64,000 nt of DNA from Tumebacillus amylolyticus (GCF_016722965.1 NZ_JAEQNB010000001.1:124001-188000), one strand, 5' to 3'; shown: positions 1 to 9,242, counted from the stretch's first letter. Notes: generated by a model not told the origin, from the letters alone. Made by a program: numbers and translations.

Positions 1-424
1 AGCGTTCGTTGGTGATCCCGTACGGAGCCAAAACTTTCAGCAGCGCCGCTTTGTTTTTTCGAGCCAGTTCGGGACTCGGCGGGCTGTCCAAGCCGGACGG
101 GGTGACTCCGCTAAACGCTTCTCGAAACACCTCCGTGGGAACCCCGAGCGCGGAGGCAATCAGGACGACAGGCCGCCCCTTGTCTCGCGGGTCTGTCTCA
201 TATCCCCCCGAGATCACCACAGAATTCGTGACCGGATTGGTGGTCGGTGAAGGCGGGGACGGAGGGCGGGTATTCGTATTGTCGGTGCCACCCGGGCAGC
301 CCTTCTGTGCTTGGCTTGTCGTTGCAGCAAATACTTTGTTCGTGCTGTTCCACGCAATTCCTACGCTCGTGACGACCATAACCGCTGCCATGCAGGTGAT
401 GAGGTTCTTCATTTTTTTGTTCAT
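1..424 (-). CDS. Secreted protein of unknown function (3' end cut by window)
   Basis: I do not recognise a function. The start is the ATG at 422-424, preceded by an AAGAGGAG ribosome site near 433-440. The N-terminus (MNKKMKNLITCMAAVMVV) is a Sec signal peptide with probable cleavage after VFA. A Pro/Thr/Asn-rich linker follows, then a conserved-looking domain containing GGYETDPRDKGRPVVL and ALGVPTEVFREAFSGV. That domain reminds me of small secreted Bacillota proteins of unknown role. The gene is divergent from the response regulator at 524, so its product could belong to that system's regulon, but this is inference. The gene runs off the left edge. Confidence 0.8.
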   Translation of the reverse strand, partial: MNKKMKNLITCMAAVMVVTSVGIAWNSTNKVFAATTSQAQKGCPGGTDNTNTRPPSPPSPTTNPVTNSVVISGGYETDPRDKGRPVVLIASALGVPTEVFREAFSGVTPSGLDSPPSPELARKNKAALLKVLAPYGITNER

Positions 425-488
425 TGGGATCGCTCCTCTTATTTAGTAGGTGTTGATACCAATAGTAGGACGACTTGGAGAAATTACG

Positions 489-524
489 GTGAAAAAGGTA
501 ACCAATTCGTTTATACTTTTGTTA
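489..524 (+). promoter_or_regulatory. Candidate sigma-A promoter giving a leaderless transcript
   Basis: A -10 element TATACT (512-517) and a 4/6 -35 element GTGAAA (489-494) are separated by 17 nt. The expected transcription start is about 524, exactly the A of the response-regulator ATG. No ribosome-binding site lies in front of that ATG, which fits a leaderless mRNA. Confidence 0.45.
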
Positions 525-1198
525 TGAAAATCTTATTAGCGGAAGACGATCTCCGACTGGGCGAATTGACCGCTCATATGCTGAAGAAAAAAGCCGGCTG
601 TACGGTAGACTGGGTAACAACCGGAAACGATGCGTTCGACTATGCGGTGGCTTCCACCTATGATATCGTGATTCTCGATTGGATGATGCCGGAAGGAGAT
701 GGACGCGAAACGTGCGTCAAGCTGCGCAAAAGGGGCTATCTCGGCGCGATCCTCATGCTGACGGCGAAAGACACGTTGCAAGATCGCATCGAAGGTCTCG
801 ATTCGGGAGCTGACGATTATCTGATCAAGCCGTTCCAGATGGACGAGTTGCTGGCACGGTTGCGAGCTTTGATGCGCAGAAACTTCGTCCCTCTTCAGGA
901 GGATGTCCTCAAGTTTCGCGATCTGGAACTGCAACGGAAGAGTCAGATCGTCATCCAAGACGGCCAGGTCATCCAGTTAACCCCGCGCGAATTTCAAATT
1001 TTGGACCTGCTGTTGCAAAACAAAGGGCTCACTCTGTCACGCGAGGTCATTTTGGACAAAGTATGGGGTCTTGATGCCGATGTGGGTCTGAAGACGATTG
1101 ATGCTACCGTGAAATTAATCCGTAAAAAGCTCAAGCCATCCGACTCGCAGGGTCTCATCCTGAGCGTGAGAGGCGTAGGGTATAAAATTGAAGCATAA
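524..1198 (+). CDS. OmpR/PhoB-family response regulator
   Basis: This 224-residue transcription factor has an N-terminal receiver domain (about 1-120) with the acidic pair EDD at 7-9, the phospho-acceptor D52 in VILDWMMP, and the conserved Lys in LTAKD. The C-terminal winged helix (about 128-222) contains LTPREFQILDLLLQNKG and VRGVGYKI. It should be phosphorylated by the kinase encoded directly downstream. The ATG at 524 is the first Met that fits the family start (MKILLAEDD). It has no Shine-Dalgarno site but a -10 element seven bases upstream, suggesting leaderless translation. The regulated genes are unknown. Confidence 0.95.
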   Translation: MKILLAEDDLRLGELTAHMLKKKAGCTVDWVTTGNDAFDYAVASTYDIVILDWMMPEGDGRETCVKLRKRGYLGAILMLTAKDTLQDRIEGLDSGADDYLIKPFQMDELLARLRALMRRNFVPLQEDVLKFRDLELQRKSQIVIQDGQVIQLTPREFQILDLLLQNKGLTLSREVILDKVWGLDADVGLKTIDATVKLIRKKLKPSDSQGLILSVRGVGYKIEA

Positions 1199-1208
1199 CG
1201 GTGGCTCT

Positions 1209-2576
1209 ATGAAAAGGCGGCTTTTTAAAGGCGATTTGTTCGATCGGACGCGCAATACGCTCACGTTGCAATACAGCGGTGTCCTCATTGCGTTTCTCAG
1301 TTTGTTTGTCATCTTGGTGTATGTCTCCCTCTATGTATTCATCTGGAACGACCAGCGAACTCAACTGAACGAACTCGCCGACCGCGAAATTCACACTCTG
1401 CAAGCGTGGGCCGACCAAGACAGCGATCCGAATCGACGCCCGCCGCGCTCTGTGGAGGACGCATTCTCGACGAGCACGGATCAGTCGTTCTATTACTTGC
1501 TTGCTGACAATGGGACCCTGAATTTGGCGGATGAGATGCAGTCGGAATTGCGCCCTCAGGTGATGGCGTACATTTCGGAGGGACACTTCAAGGGGAACGG
1601 AATCGAGCAAGCAACCTTTCAAACGTACGACAACTTATCTGCAGATGAGCTCGGGCACCCGAACCGGAGCAAGGACGCAACCTTCCTCGTCACCCATCGG
1701 GTGTTGTACGGGAATCAAGTGCCCATCGGCACTTTGTATTTGGGAAAGGAAGTTACGTTCCAGCACGATCTGTTCCGTTGGCTGCTCCTGTTGCTTATCG
1801 GGATGGCGCTCGTTTTCTTTGTACTGGCTCTCTGGTTCAGCCGTCTGATGTCGCGCAAAGCGATGATCCCGATTGCCAAAGCGTACACGAAACAACGCGA
1901 GTTCGTGGCGGATGCTTCCCATGAACTGCGCACTCCGCTGAGCGTCCTGCTGGCCTCGATCGAAGCCCTTCAACTGGAAGAAACGATTGAGAGCGACCCT
2001 TTTTCAAAAAAAGTACTCCTCGGCATGGAAGCGGAGGTTCACGCGATCACCAAGATGGCGGGAGAACTGCTGCAACTCGCCCGTTCTGATTCCAATGAAC
2101 TCGTGCTGGATCGCTCCCTGTTCAATCTGAGTGCCGCCGCCGCAGGTGTGATTGAAAAGCTCCGGCCGTTTGCTCAGGCGAAGGGCATCGTCCTCCACCT
2201 GCACGCTCCCGACGAGCTGAACGTGCAGTGGGACGAGGAGAGAGCCACGCAGTTGCTTGTCCTGTTGCTCGACAATGCGGTGAAATATTCGTCAGACCCG
2301 GGAGGAGTCCATGTCACGCTCACAGATGACAGGGAGCACGGGACCCGCATCTTCACAATCGAAGTGAAGGACAGCGGAATCGGCATTGCGGCAGAAGCGC
2401 TTCCTCGCATCTTCGACCGCTTCTACCGTCAAGATTCATCGAGAACACGCCGAACCGGAGGACACGGTCTGGGTCTTGCAATCGCCAAGAACATCGTCGA
2501 CGCCGGTGGGGGGACGATTCAAGTAGAGAGCGCAGTCGGGGAGGGCAGTACGTTCCGCGTGCGAATTCCTTGGTAA
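1209..2576 (+). CDS. Membrane sensor histidine kinase
   Basis: This 455-residue kinase has a transmembrane helix near 20-45, an extracytoplasmic sensor region of about 140 residues, a second helix near 190-212, a HisKA domain with H238 in DASHELRTPLS, and a HATPase domain with N-box LLDNAVKYS, DSGIGI and GHGLGLAI. It lacks a clear HAMP domain. It overlaps or abuts the response regulator and is its obvious partner. I chose the ATG at 1209 (GGTGG five bases upstream); a TTG at 1188 overlapping the regulator's stop is an alternative. The stimulus cannot be told from the sequence. Confidence 0.93.
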   Translation: MKRRLFKGDLFDRTRNTLTLQYSGVLIAFLSLFVILVYVSLYVFIWNDQRTQLNELADREIHTLQAWADQDSDPNRRPPRSVEDAFSTSTDQSFYYLLADNGTLNLADEMQSELRPQVMAYISEGHFKGNGIEQATFQTYDNLSADELGHPNRSKDATFLVTHRVLYGNQVPIGTLYLGKEVTFQHDLFRWLLLLLIGMALVFFVLALWFSRLMSRKAMIPIAKAYTKQREFVADASHELRTPLSVLLASIEALQLEETIESDPFSKKVLLGMEAEVHAITKMAGELLQLARSDSNELVLDRSLFNLSAAAAGVIEKLRPFAQAKGIVLHLHAPDELNVQWDEERATQLLVLLLDNAVKYSSDPGGVHVTLTDDREHGTRIFTIEVKDSGIGIAAEALPRIFDRFYRQDSSRTRRTGGHGLGLAIAKNIVDAGGGTIQVESAVGEGSTFRVRIPW

Positions 2577-2589
2577 CGAATTGAACGAA

Positions 2590-3060
2590 ATGGGAGTGTT
2601 TCCTCTGACCAAAATCCACAATCTACACAACATGCCCGCCGAATCCATCGACATCTACGGGCCCATGAAAACTCTGTACCTTGGACGTGCCGCCGGAAGC
2701 GAGAAATTGTACGTGAACGTCGACTACGTACAGCCGGGGGCCAAGAGCACCAAGTACCACACGCATTCGTTGCAGGAAGAGTTTTTCCTGATCCTGAGCG
2801 GCACGGGGATCTTGCGCATGAACGATGAGGAGCATCCGGTGAAACAGGGCGACTTCGTGGCCAAGCCTGCCGGAAAGGGGATTGCGCACCAATTCATCAA
2901 CAACGGTACGGAAGTCCTGAGCATTCTCGATTGCGGACTCGAAGCACCGCATGATGTCGCGACGTACCCGGACGAAGACATCGTCTATGTAAAACACCTC
3001 AGAAAAGACTTCAAACTCTCCGAAGCCGTAGAAGACTTTACATCCGATCCCAACGCCTAA
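2590..3060 (+). CDS. Cupin-domain protein
   Basis: This protein of about 156 residues is a single-domain cupin. Motif 1 is HTHSLQEEFFLILSG (metal ligands His, His, Glu) and motif 2 is around PAGKGIAHQFINNG. Such proteins bind a metal and range from sugar isomerases to sensors, so no substrate is proposed. The C-terminal tail (VATYPDEDIVYVKHLRKDF) lies outside the barrel. The start is uncertain: TTG 2581, ATG 2590, GTG 2596 and CTG 2605 are in frame, and the only ribosome-like site (GGGAG, 2591-2595) lies inside the longer forms. It follows the kinase gene by 13 nt and may be co-transcribed. Confidence 0.8.
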   Translation: MGVFPLTKIHNLHNMPAESIDIYGPMKTLYLGRAAGSEKLYVNVDYVQPGAKSTKYHTHSLQEEFFLILSGTGILRMNDEEHPVKQGDFVAKPAGKGIAHQFINNGTEVLSILDCGLEAPHDVATYPDEDIVYVKHLRKDFKLSEAVEDFTSDPNA

Positions 3061-3090
3061 AATCAAGCCACCGAAAAGAGGAAGAACACG

Positions 3091-3432
3091 ATGTCCAGTT
3101 TGCCGAAATGTCCCGCCTGTAGTTCCGAATATACATACGAAGACGGCAGTTTGCTGATTTGCCCGGAATGCGGGCATGAGTGGTCGTTAGAAGCGGAAAG
3201 CGAAACAGCCGAAGAAAGCAAAGTCTTCAAAGACGCCAACGGAAACGTACTGCAAGACGGTGACTCCGTCACAATCATCAAAGACCTGAAAGTAAAAGGA
3301 ACTTCCTCCGTCCTGAAAATGGGGACCAAGGTCAAAAACATCCGCTTGGTGGATGGAGACCACGATATCGACTGCAAAATTGACGGCTTCGGAGCGATGA
3401 AACTCAAGACCGAATTCGTCAAAAAGGCATAA
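3091..3432 (+). CDS. PhnA/YjdM-family zinc-ribbon protein
   Basis: This 113-residue protein has an N-terminal zinc ribbon (CPACSSEY...CPECGHEW, about residues 7-30) and a C-terminal beta-rich domain (about 45-113) with the family sequence [14 protein letters not shown]. It matches the PhnA/YjdM family at full length. Despite the old name 'alkylphosphonate utilization protein', the function is not established; YjdM has been linked to stress or mutagenesis phenotypes. The start is an ATG at 3091 preceded by AAAGAGGAAG. The gene ends just before a strong bidirectional terminator. Confidence 0.9.
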   Translation: MSSLPKCPACSSEYTYEDGSLLICPECGHEWSLEAESETAEESKVFKDANGNVLQDGDSVTIIKDLKVKGTSSVLKMGTKVKNIRLVDGDHDIDCKIDGFGAMKLKTEFVKKA

Positions 3433-3435
3433 TCC

Positions 3436-3480
3436 AAAAAAAAAGACCGTAGGCGCGTGGACGCCTGCGGTCTTTTTTTT
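3436..3480. terminator. Bidirectional intrinsic terminator
   Basis: An 11-bp stem (3445-3455 with 3462-3472, one G-T pair) is flanked by A9 on the left and T8 on the right. It can end both the phnA-like transcript and the convergent RiPP operon. Confidence 0.9.
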
Positions 3481-4862
3481 TACTCCCCGACAACAGCCGG
3501 TGCCAACTCCAGCCACGGAATGTCGCCCTGTGCGTCGAGCATTTTCATGTAGGCTTTGATGTTCTTTTTCGTGGGCGGGCAAGGGGTTTTGCCGCTCTCG
3601 ATCTTCTCCAGGGGGCAGGCTTCCCCTTGGCAGGAGGGGCGGAAGAAGCACTTCTGACAACGGGAGTCTTCGGCGGCACCGTTGGCAACCCAGAGCATCA
3701 GGCGTTCATAGAACAATTCCATCTGCCCGTCTTCGTGCAACTGCCCGACATGGTTGCGCTCGTCGTCGAACGCGACCGTGCATTTGTAGACCATGCCGTC
3801 CGACCCGATGACAAATGAATTCGGACGCGCCGCATAGCACGTGCTGCCGGCCGGATTGAACATGCCTTTGTATTCAAAACGAAGACCCATCTCAATCCCT
3901 TCCTGCATCAACGGGATGATGTCTTTCGTGTCGCAGAGATGCATGTTGGTGTCGTTTTCGCCGCCGAGCTGTTGCACCGGAACGAAGTGATTGCTGAATC
4001 GCGGGTCATCGCCGAACGTCTCTTGCATCAAGTTCATATAAGCGGTCATGTCGTATTGGTTGGCTTGGTCGACGTTGGAGCGGAGTTTGATGATGAAGTC
4101 GCGGAGGGAGAGGGTTTTGATTGCTTTGAGGTTTTCAAAAATCACATCGAACGTACCGCTGCCGTCGATCTGAATCCGATGCGTATCGTGCGTTTCCTTG
4201 GTTCCGTCGAACGTGATCTGGTAATCGCGCATGCCGAGTTTGTAGAGCGTGTAGAACGTGCGCGGCGTCAAGTTGTACCCGTTCGTGGTCATGTTCGAGT
4301 AGTACAACTTGCCCTGCTCGCGAACGATCTCGAGGAATTGCTCCGACAAACTCTCGATGATCTCCATCGCCGTCAACGGTTCCCCGCCAAACCACGCTAC
4401 ATGCAACATGTCGTATTTGTACAGTTCGCGGCGGACGTATTCGACGACGCCTTTTTGCGTTTTTTCGTCCATTTTGTTTTTGGCAAACGATTCGTAGCAA
4501 TACACGCAGCGGAAGTTGCAGTTTTCGTTGGGCATCAAGATCAGGTGCAACACGCGGTCGTTGCGTTGCATCTGTTTTTGCTGCATTGCGGCGCGCATGA
4601 ACTCGTCGGTTCGCTCCCGGACCAAAAAACCGTCGGCAAACAGCGCCGGAACCAGCGGCGAGTCAGAGTCCGCCTCCGCTCCTTTGTCGAGGAGCAAGAT
4701 CGTCTCTTCCTTGCGTTCGTGCGGCACCTTGCGGAAATTTCCGGTGTAGGAGTTGTACAGCAACAGGTTGTCCTGCTCATCGTACGTGCGGACGTTGTAG
4801 CGGGACGCCACGTAGCGCAACCCCGTCTCATTCAAGGAGATCAATTTGGCGCGTTGTACCAT
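3480..4862 (-). CDS. Radical SAM/SPASM peptide-modifying enzyme (RiPP maturase)
   Basis: This 460-residue enzyme has an N-terminal domain (1-100) of the kind seen in peptide-modifying SPASM proteins, with no catalytic motif. The radical SAM core carries C115-X3-C119-X2-C122 for the SAM-binding 4Fe-4S cluster. The C-terminal SPASM domain is Cys-rich (CYAAR, YKCTVAF, RCQKCFFRPSC, GEACP, KTPCP) and should hold two auxiliary clusters. The family makes thioether or C-C crosslinks, epimers or decarboxylations on peptides. It is the last gene of the operon headed by the repeat peptide at 9370-9660, the likely substrate. The ATG at 4862 follows GGGAGTG; an upstream extension is unsupported. Confidence 0.92.
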   Translation of the reverse strand: MVQRAKLISLNETGLRYVASRYNVRTYDEQDNLLLYNSYTGNFRKVPHERKEETILLLDKGAEADSDSPLVPALFADGFLVRERTDEFMRAAMQQKQMQRNDRVLHLILMPNENCNFRCVYCYESFAKNKMDEKTQKGVVEYVRRELYKYDMLHVAWFGGEPLTAMEIIESLSEQFLEIVREQGKLYYSNMTTNGYNLTPRTFYTLYKLGMRDYQITFDGTKETHDTHRIQIDGSGTFDVIFENLKAIKTLSLRDFIIKLRSNVDQANQYDMTAYMNLMQETFGDDPRFSNHFVPVQQLGGENDTNMHLCDTKDIIPLMQEGIEMGLRFEYKGMFNPAGSTCYAARPNSFVIGSDGMVYKCTVAFDDERNHVGQLHEDGQMELFYERLMLWVANGAAEDSRCQKCFFRPSCQGEACPLEKIESGKTPCPPTKKNIKAYMKMLDAQGDIPWLELAPAVVGE

Positions 4863-4864
4863 TT

Positions 4865-5449
4865 TTACGCACTCCCTTGTTCCAAAATTTCCGCCATGCG
4901 CAGGCGCAAGTCGGCGACTTGTGGCATGCACGGCGCTTCGATGCGTTTCCCGGTCGAAGCTTGATAGCCCACTTGCATCACCGGGTCGATGATGGCATAC
5001 CCATCCTCGCGCAACTGCTTGATGTTACGCTGAATCGCCGGTTTGTTCATCATCACCGAGTTCATGTTCGGCACAAACGCGAGAGGCGACGTGCTGGCGA
5101 TGATCGTCGTGGACAGCAGATCGTCTCCGATCCCGTGCGCCGCTTTCGCCAGCAGATTGGCCGAAGCCGGCAATATCAAAAAGAAATCCGCCCACTGTGC
5201 CAATTCGATATGTAAGACGCGCCCGGTGCCCGGCTCGTAAAAATCGGTGTACACACGACTTTTGCAGAGCGCTTCCACAGTAGTCGGCGGAATCATGCGG
5301 GCGGCTTTGTCTGTCATGATCACCTGAATTTCGCGTGCGACTTGCAAAAAGCGCATCGTAGACAGGTAATCGAGCAAGTTGGTCACGCCAATCGAAGCGG
5401 AAGCGCCGACCAGCAAGCGTTCCACCAAAAAACCGTCAGTACCTTGCAT
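4865..5449 (-). CDS. EpiD/LanD-like flavoprotein cysteine decarboxylase
   Basis: This 194-residue protein belongs to the homo-oligomeric flavin-containing Cys decarboxylase family. Visible landmarks are the N-terminal nucleotide-binding turn VGASASIG, the active-site His candidate H80 (VLHIELAQ), the FMN-site sequence PASANLLAKAAHGIGDD (94-110), and PNMNSVMMNKPAIQRNI (127-143). The last is the PxMNxxMW substrate clamp with Met replacing Trp. EpiD oxidatively decarboxylates a peptide's C-terminal Cys to an aminoenethiol; CoaC acts on phosphopantothenoyl-Cys. Its place in this operon, whose precursor ends in Cys, favours peptide modification. An AAAGGAG site is 7 nt before ATG. It sits 2 nt upstream of the radical SAM gene. 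Confidence 0.88.
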   Translation of the reverse strand: MQGTDGFLVERLLVGASASIGVTNLLDYLSTMRFLQVAREIQVIMTDKAARMIPPTTVEALCKSRVYTDFYEPGTGRVLHIELAQWADFFLILPASANLLAKAAHGIGDDLLSTTIIASTSPLAFVPNMNSVMMNKPAIQRNIKQLREDGYAIIDPVMQVGYQASTGKRIEAPCMPQVADLRLRMAEILEQGSA

Positions 5450-5470
5450 GTCAATCGCTCCTTTCTTGCA

Positions 5471-6712
5471 TCAACCGGATCGGAGGGAAACACTCGGTGC
5501 GTACATCCACGGCACTTCGCGGGAACTCAACTGTTTTCGTTCCCGAGAGAGCACGAGCTGCGAACGGAAAAAAGGCAGAATGTCGAGAAAAAGTACAGAC
5601 TTGGCAGGGACTTTGCCGATCACCTTGCCGTCTTCCACCCAATAGGCTTCCACGACCGGGATTCGTGCCGAGGTGAACAGATAGTCGCGGTTGTAACTCG
5701 GCGACAATTCATGAATCAGCAACCCGCGCCCCACAGAGGCGACCAACTCCGCAGAACTCACTTGTCCGCCGCTCACTCGCAGATAGGGAAGGGCAGAAGT
5801 CGGCAACGCGAAATTGGAAAAAGGAGTCGGGCGGGTTGTGCGAAATCCACTTCCTGTCAACGCGCCTCCGATCTGCTCCGCGCTCAGCCGGTCTTGAAAC
5901 CCTGAAACAAAGTACCCGTCTTCGATCAGCGGCGTCTCAGACAACGGAACTCCCTCATCATCGACGGCGGGGCGGTAGGACACATTCGTATCCAGTGTCA
6001 GTCCGGCAGATGCGACCCGCTCCCCTTGGTGCAAGCGCAGAGCGGAGACCGGCAATTGGCTTTGAACGCCGGGGTTCAAGTACGGCACCCAGAGATTGAG
6101 CAACAGATCGAACGCTTGCGGGGTAAAAACGACTTCATACGTCCCCGAGTCGAGCGCCGTGGCGGGCACTTCATCCTCCAAACACAGCTCCAGTCGGGTC
6201 AGTTCGTCTAGTTCCGGGAGAGAATCAATCGTATAGGAAGTCGAGGAGTTCACTTTTGCATCAGGCGTTTGCTTGACATGCACGTGATGCTCGAAAAAGT
6301 CTTGGGTGAGAGCTACCGTTTCTTGCTGATCGTGCCACAATGTCATGTCTCGTCTGACATGGCGGGTGGTGAGCACGTAGCCTGCGTACCGAGCCGCCAA
6401 TTTCTGCTGCGTCTCTGCCAACCACTGCTTCATCTGGTCGTGGTCGAGCCGAGCCGGTTGTTGCACGAAGCTGTGGCTGTGCAAAAAAGTCGGCGAGACA
6501 GGCACGCCGCCAAACACGACTTCCTCTGCACGCTTCACCAGTCCTTGATCAAGCGAACTCATGGCGGTGGCCACGCCCAAGCGACCGTCTTTGATACACC
6601 GCGCGGCAGAAAGAGTCTGTTCCTCAACGACAGGCAGCCCGTTCATTCGGCTGTCATACAGGGTGCTCGTCAAACGAAGGAGGCAAGTTTCAAGCGTCGC
6701 GTCGACTCCCAT
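5471..6712 (-). CDS. TldE/PmbA-family protease subunit
   Basis: This 413-residue protein has the TldD/PmbA fold without the zinc motif, as expected for the inactive partner TldE. Recognisable parts are the central domain (ALDSGTYEVVFTPQAFDLLL), the late ALPTSALPYLRVSGG segment, GRGLLIHEL, and the C-terminal WMYAPSVSLRSG. In enterobacteria the TldD/E heterodimer trims unfolded peptides, including microcin B17 precursor. Here it follows the TldD gene by 6 nt within the RiPP operon, so leader removal or cutting between core repeats is the natural proposal. The ATG at 6712 has AGGAG very close upstream. Confidence 0.88.
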   Translation of the reverse strand: MGVDATLETCLLRLTSTLYDSRMNGLPVVEEQTLSAARCIKDGRLGVATAMSSLDQGLVKRAEEVVFGGVPVSPTFLHSHSFVQQPARLDHDQMKQWLAETQQKLAARYAGYVLTTRHVRRDMTLWHDQQETVALTQDFFEHHVHVKQTPDAKVNSSTSYTIDSLPELDELTRLELCLEDEVPATALDSGTYEVVFTPQAFDLLLNLWVPYLNPGVQSQLPVSALRLHQGERVASAGLTLDTNVSYRPAVDDEGVPLSETPLIEDGYFVSGFQDRLSAEQIGGALTGSGFRTTRPTPFSNFALPTSALPYLRVSGGQVSSAELVASVGRGLLIHELSPSYNRDYLFTSARIPVVEAYWVEDGKVIGKVPAKSVLFLDILPFFRSQLVLSRERKQLSSREVPWMYAPSVSLRSG

Positions 6713-6718
6713 CGTCTC

Positions 6719-8026
6719 CTACCCCTTTCCGATCCACAGCGATTGAAACAACAGCTCCGGCGCCGTCGCAGATACGACCAACCCGTCCTGTTGATTTTTC
6801 CAGCAACTCAGCGCTTGTCGATGCGAGGTCGCCCCGACGCCCACGATCAAGCGCAACGCCTCAAGTCCGCTGCCGTGTACGATCACATCGTCGAGATCGG
6901 CCACTACAACGCTGTGTTCGAGCAATTTGGCCCGTTTGATTTGCAGAGTGAAATTCCCATTGCGGCAGACGGCGTTCGACGCGCGCTCCAGCAGCACGGT
7001 GCGGGGGAATTCACTGCGCAACGCCGCTTCGTCTGCATCGCCCGCCTCCATCAAAGTGTGATGCATGCGCGGAATCGGCGAGTGCCAACCTCGATAGGAG
7101 CGACCATGCCCGTTGGGCGGATCGCCAAACTGCAAGGCGGACGCTTTGGAATGCAACAGCGACCCGATGCTGCCCTCCTCAATCATGGGAGTGCGTTTCG
7201 TCAAAATGCCTTCATCGTCAAACAGATGGTCAGGCGCATCCGACACGGTAATCGGCAGGGGAGCGACCCGTCTGCCTCTGCGTTCCCGTAAAAAACGGCC
7301 GGTCGGCATATCGGCCTCAAACAGATGTCCAACCACTTCATGCAGGAAAAAACCGGCGACATCGCCAGTCATCAAGCAGGGGTAGCGTCCGGCGGCAAAT
7401 TCAACGTCCCGAACTTGCCGAGGCCGAATCGTGTTCATCAACAACGGCAAGCGTTCGCGAAGAAGCTCCTGCACCGTCCCGTTGAACAATTCCTGATCGA
7501 TCCGCAAACTTTTCGCCGCCGCATCCACATGTTCAAACTGCATCCGGGAGGAGAGTTCGTGCCGGATGAGGGTCCGGCCGTTTTTGTTCAAATAGTAGGA
7601 GGCTTGCACCGACTCTGAGAGCGTGGTAAAAATCGGATTGCCGTTGACCTCGACTCGGGTGTTCTCATGAAGTTCCTCCAACAAAGACAACATCCCGCCC
7701 GCATCAATCGTGGCGGGAGCACCGTCTGTCAAAATCAGCGGTTCTTGCTCTTCCGGCAAAAGCGTCGCCGCAAACACGCGGGCCGCGAGTTGCTCTTGCG
7801 CCTGTGCCAACGCGTTGGGCACTTCTTCAAACGTCTGAAAAGATGCCTGCCCGCGATGCGTGCCGTCGAATAACAGTAACCGCCCGCCCTGATGGGAAGC
7901 CGGAACGATCGGATAATGGAGTCCGCCTTGCGTGCAGTCAAACGATTCGCCCGTTTTCCACGTCACCTCTTGGAGCAGCGGATGTTGATCGAAGAGACTC
8001 TGTAACTCAGGCAGAACCCCGCTCAT
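6719..8026 (-). CDS. TldD-family metalloprotease
   Basis: This 435-residue protein carries the TldD zinc motif HEVVGH in the segment FFLHEVVGHLFEAD, followed by PLPITVSDAPDH and a glycine-rich C-terminal half. In the TldD/E complex this subunit holds the active site inside a cavity that admits only extended peptides. Its start (ATG 8026, ribosome site GGAGGGAG) lies inside the end of the MFS gene, a 20-bp overlap that argues for translational coupling. The local paralogue TldE follows. The role here is probably maturation of the repeat peptide, which is an inference from context. Confidence 0.9.
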   Translation of the reverse strand: MSGVLPELQSLFDQHPLLQEVTWKTGESFDCTQGGLHYPIVPASHQGGRLLLFDGTHRGQASFQTFEEVPNALAQAQEQLAARVFAATLLPEEQEPLILTDGAPATIDAGGMLSLLEELHENTRVEVNGNPIFTTLSESVQASYYLNKNGRTLIRHELSSRMQFEHVDAAAKSLRIDQELFNGTVQELLRERLPLLMNTIRPRQVRDVEFAAGRYPCLMTGDVAGFFLHEVVGHLFEADMPTGRFLRERRGRRVAPLPITVSDAPDHLFDDEGILTKRTPMIEEGSIGSLLHSKASALQFGDPPNGHGRSYRGWHSPIPRMHHTLMEAGDADEAALRSEFPRTVLLERASNAVCRNGNFTLQIKRAKLLEHSVVVADLDDVIVHGSGLEALRLIVGVGATSHRQALSCWKNQQDGLVVSATAPELLFQSLWIGKG

Positions 8027-9242
8027 ACTGAACTCCCTCCTTCATTTTTCCACCGAAGATCAGTGTGACCAAAAACGCGGTGAGCGCGAACAGGCCGGCG
8101 CCGCGATACAGCCACGTGATCGAAGCGGAGGCGACCAAACCGCCCACCAACATCCCCGTTACATAACAGGTCGTCGTAAAGATATTCAGCAAGCCGAAAA
8201 ATCGCCCGATCAACGCTTCCGGTACCAATTGCTGAGTCAGCGTGGTCGCGACCAGATTGGGTGCCGTTTGGAAGACGCCGAACAGGAACAGCACGCCGAA
8301 CGTAACCGGCATCGAGAAAAACGTCATCGAGAGAAGCACCAAACCCAGTCCGGCAAACGTCGTGTAGGTCATCGTGTTGTACGGGTTCCACTTCTGCACA
8401 AACTTCGGGAACACAAACGTCGTCGCCAGGGTGCCGACGGCAATCGTCGCGTTCAACAGCCCGTATTGGAATTCATCTCCGCCGAGATACGTGGCGTTAA
8501 ACACAACCAACTGCGGGATAAACAGGCCCATCAAGAAACTGCCCATCGTGAAAATGAACAGCAATTTCGGGACTGCGGAGATTTTGCGGACTTCTCGCAC
8601 ACCTTCTGCGATGTCTTGAAAAATCGACGGTTTCTTGACCGGCGTCTCTTCGGAAGCAGCGGTTTCAGGCTCCCGCTGGACCATCGTATAGGCGATCCGC
8701 ACCATCAAGATCGCAGAGAGCAGGTAGGAAACGGCGTCGATCAAAAATGGAACGTTATATCCAAGCATCCCGACGAACAGGCCGGCCGACATCGTGCCGA
8801 TGATCCTGACAAAACCGGAAATGCCAAAACTCCAAGAGTTAAAGGTTGCCAGTTGATCTGTAGCGGCCGATTGGAGGATGACTTTTTGCTTGGCCGGGAA
8901 AAAGAAACAGCTAAACGACACTTGCACGATCAGCAACAGGTAGATCCACCAAAAGTTCGCGGATACCACGGGGATCAAAGCGACGCAGCCCGCACGAACC
9001 AGATCGCTCATGACCATCAACTTTTTCGGAGAGACGCGGTCGGCAACGGCACCGGCCACCGTAGAGAACAAAATGATTGCCAGATTCTCGGTAATCATGA
9101 TCAGCGAGACCAGCAGTGGATTGGACGTGGCTTTGAAGATCAGCAGGGCCACCGTCCCCGCCGTGATCCAGTCCCCAATTTCAGAGAGGAACTGGGAAAT
9201 CAACAGATAGATGATGTTGGAGCTTTTTTTCGTTTCGTTCAT
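8007..9242 (-). CDS. MFS transporter, probable peptide exporter
   Basis: This 411-residue protein has 12 predicted membrane segments and the MFS loop 2-3 motif variant GAVADRVSPKKLM. It most resembles the MFS_3-type drug or macrolide efflux proteins, not peptide ABC exporters. An acidic cytoplasmic loop (about 190-215) divides the two halves. It is the first gene after the repeat-peptide gene and overlaps TldD, so export of, or self-protection against, the matured product is the likely role. The start is ATG 9242 with AGGTG upstream. Confidence 0.87.
   Translation of the reverse strand: MNETKKSSNIIYLLISQFLSEIGDWITAGTVALLIFKATSNPLLVSLIMITENLAIILFSTVAGAVADRVSPKKLMVMSDLVRAGCVALIPVVSANFWWIYLLLIVQVSFSCFFFPAKQKVILQSAATDQLATFNSWSFGISGFVRIIGTMSAGLFVGMLGYNVPFLIDAVSYLLSAILMVRIAYTMVQREPETAASEETPVKKPSIFQDIAEGVREVRKISAVPKLLFIFTMGSFLMGLFIPQLVVFNATYLGGDEFQYGLLNATIAVGTLATTFVFPKFVQKWNPYNTMTYTTFAGLGLVLLSMTFFSMPVTFGVLFLFGVFQTAPNLVATTLTQQLVPEALIGRFFGLLNIFTTTCYVTGMLVGGLVASASITWLYRGAGLFALTAFLVTLIFGGKMKEGVQYERGSA

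Noticed and set aside
9-446. Plus-strand open frame at the left edge
   Set aside because: The minus strand carries a signal peptide, a ribosome site and a plausible secreted protein; the plus frame is its shadow.
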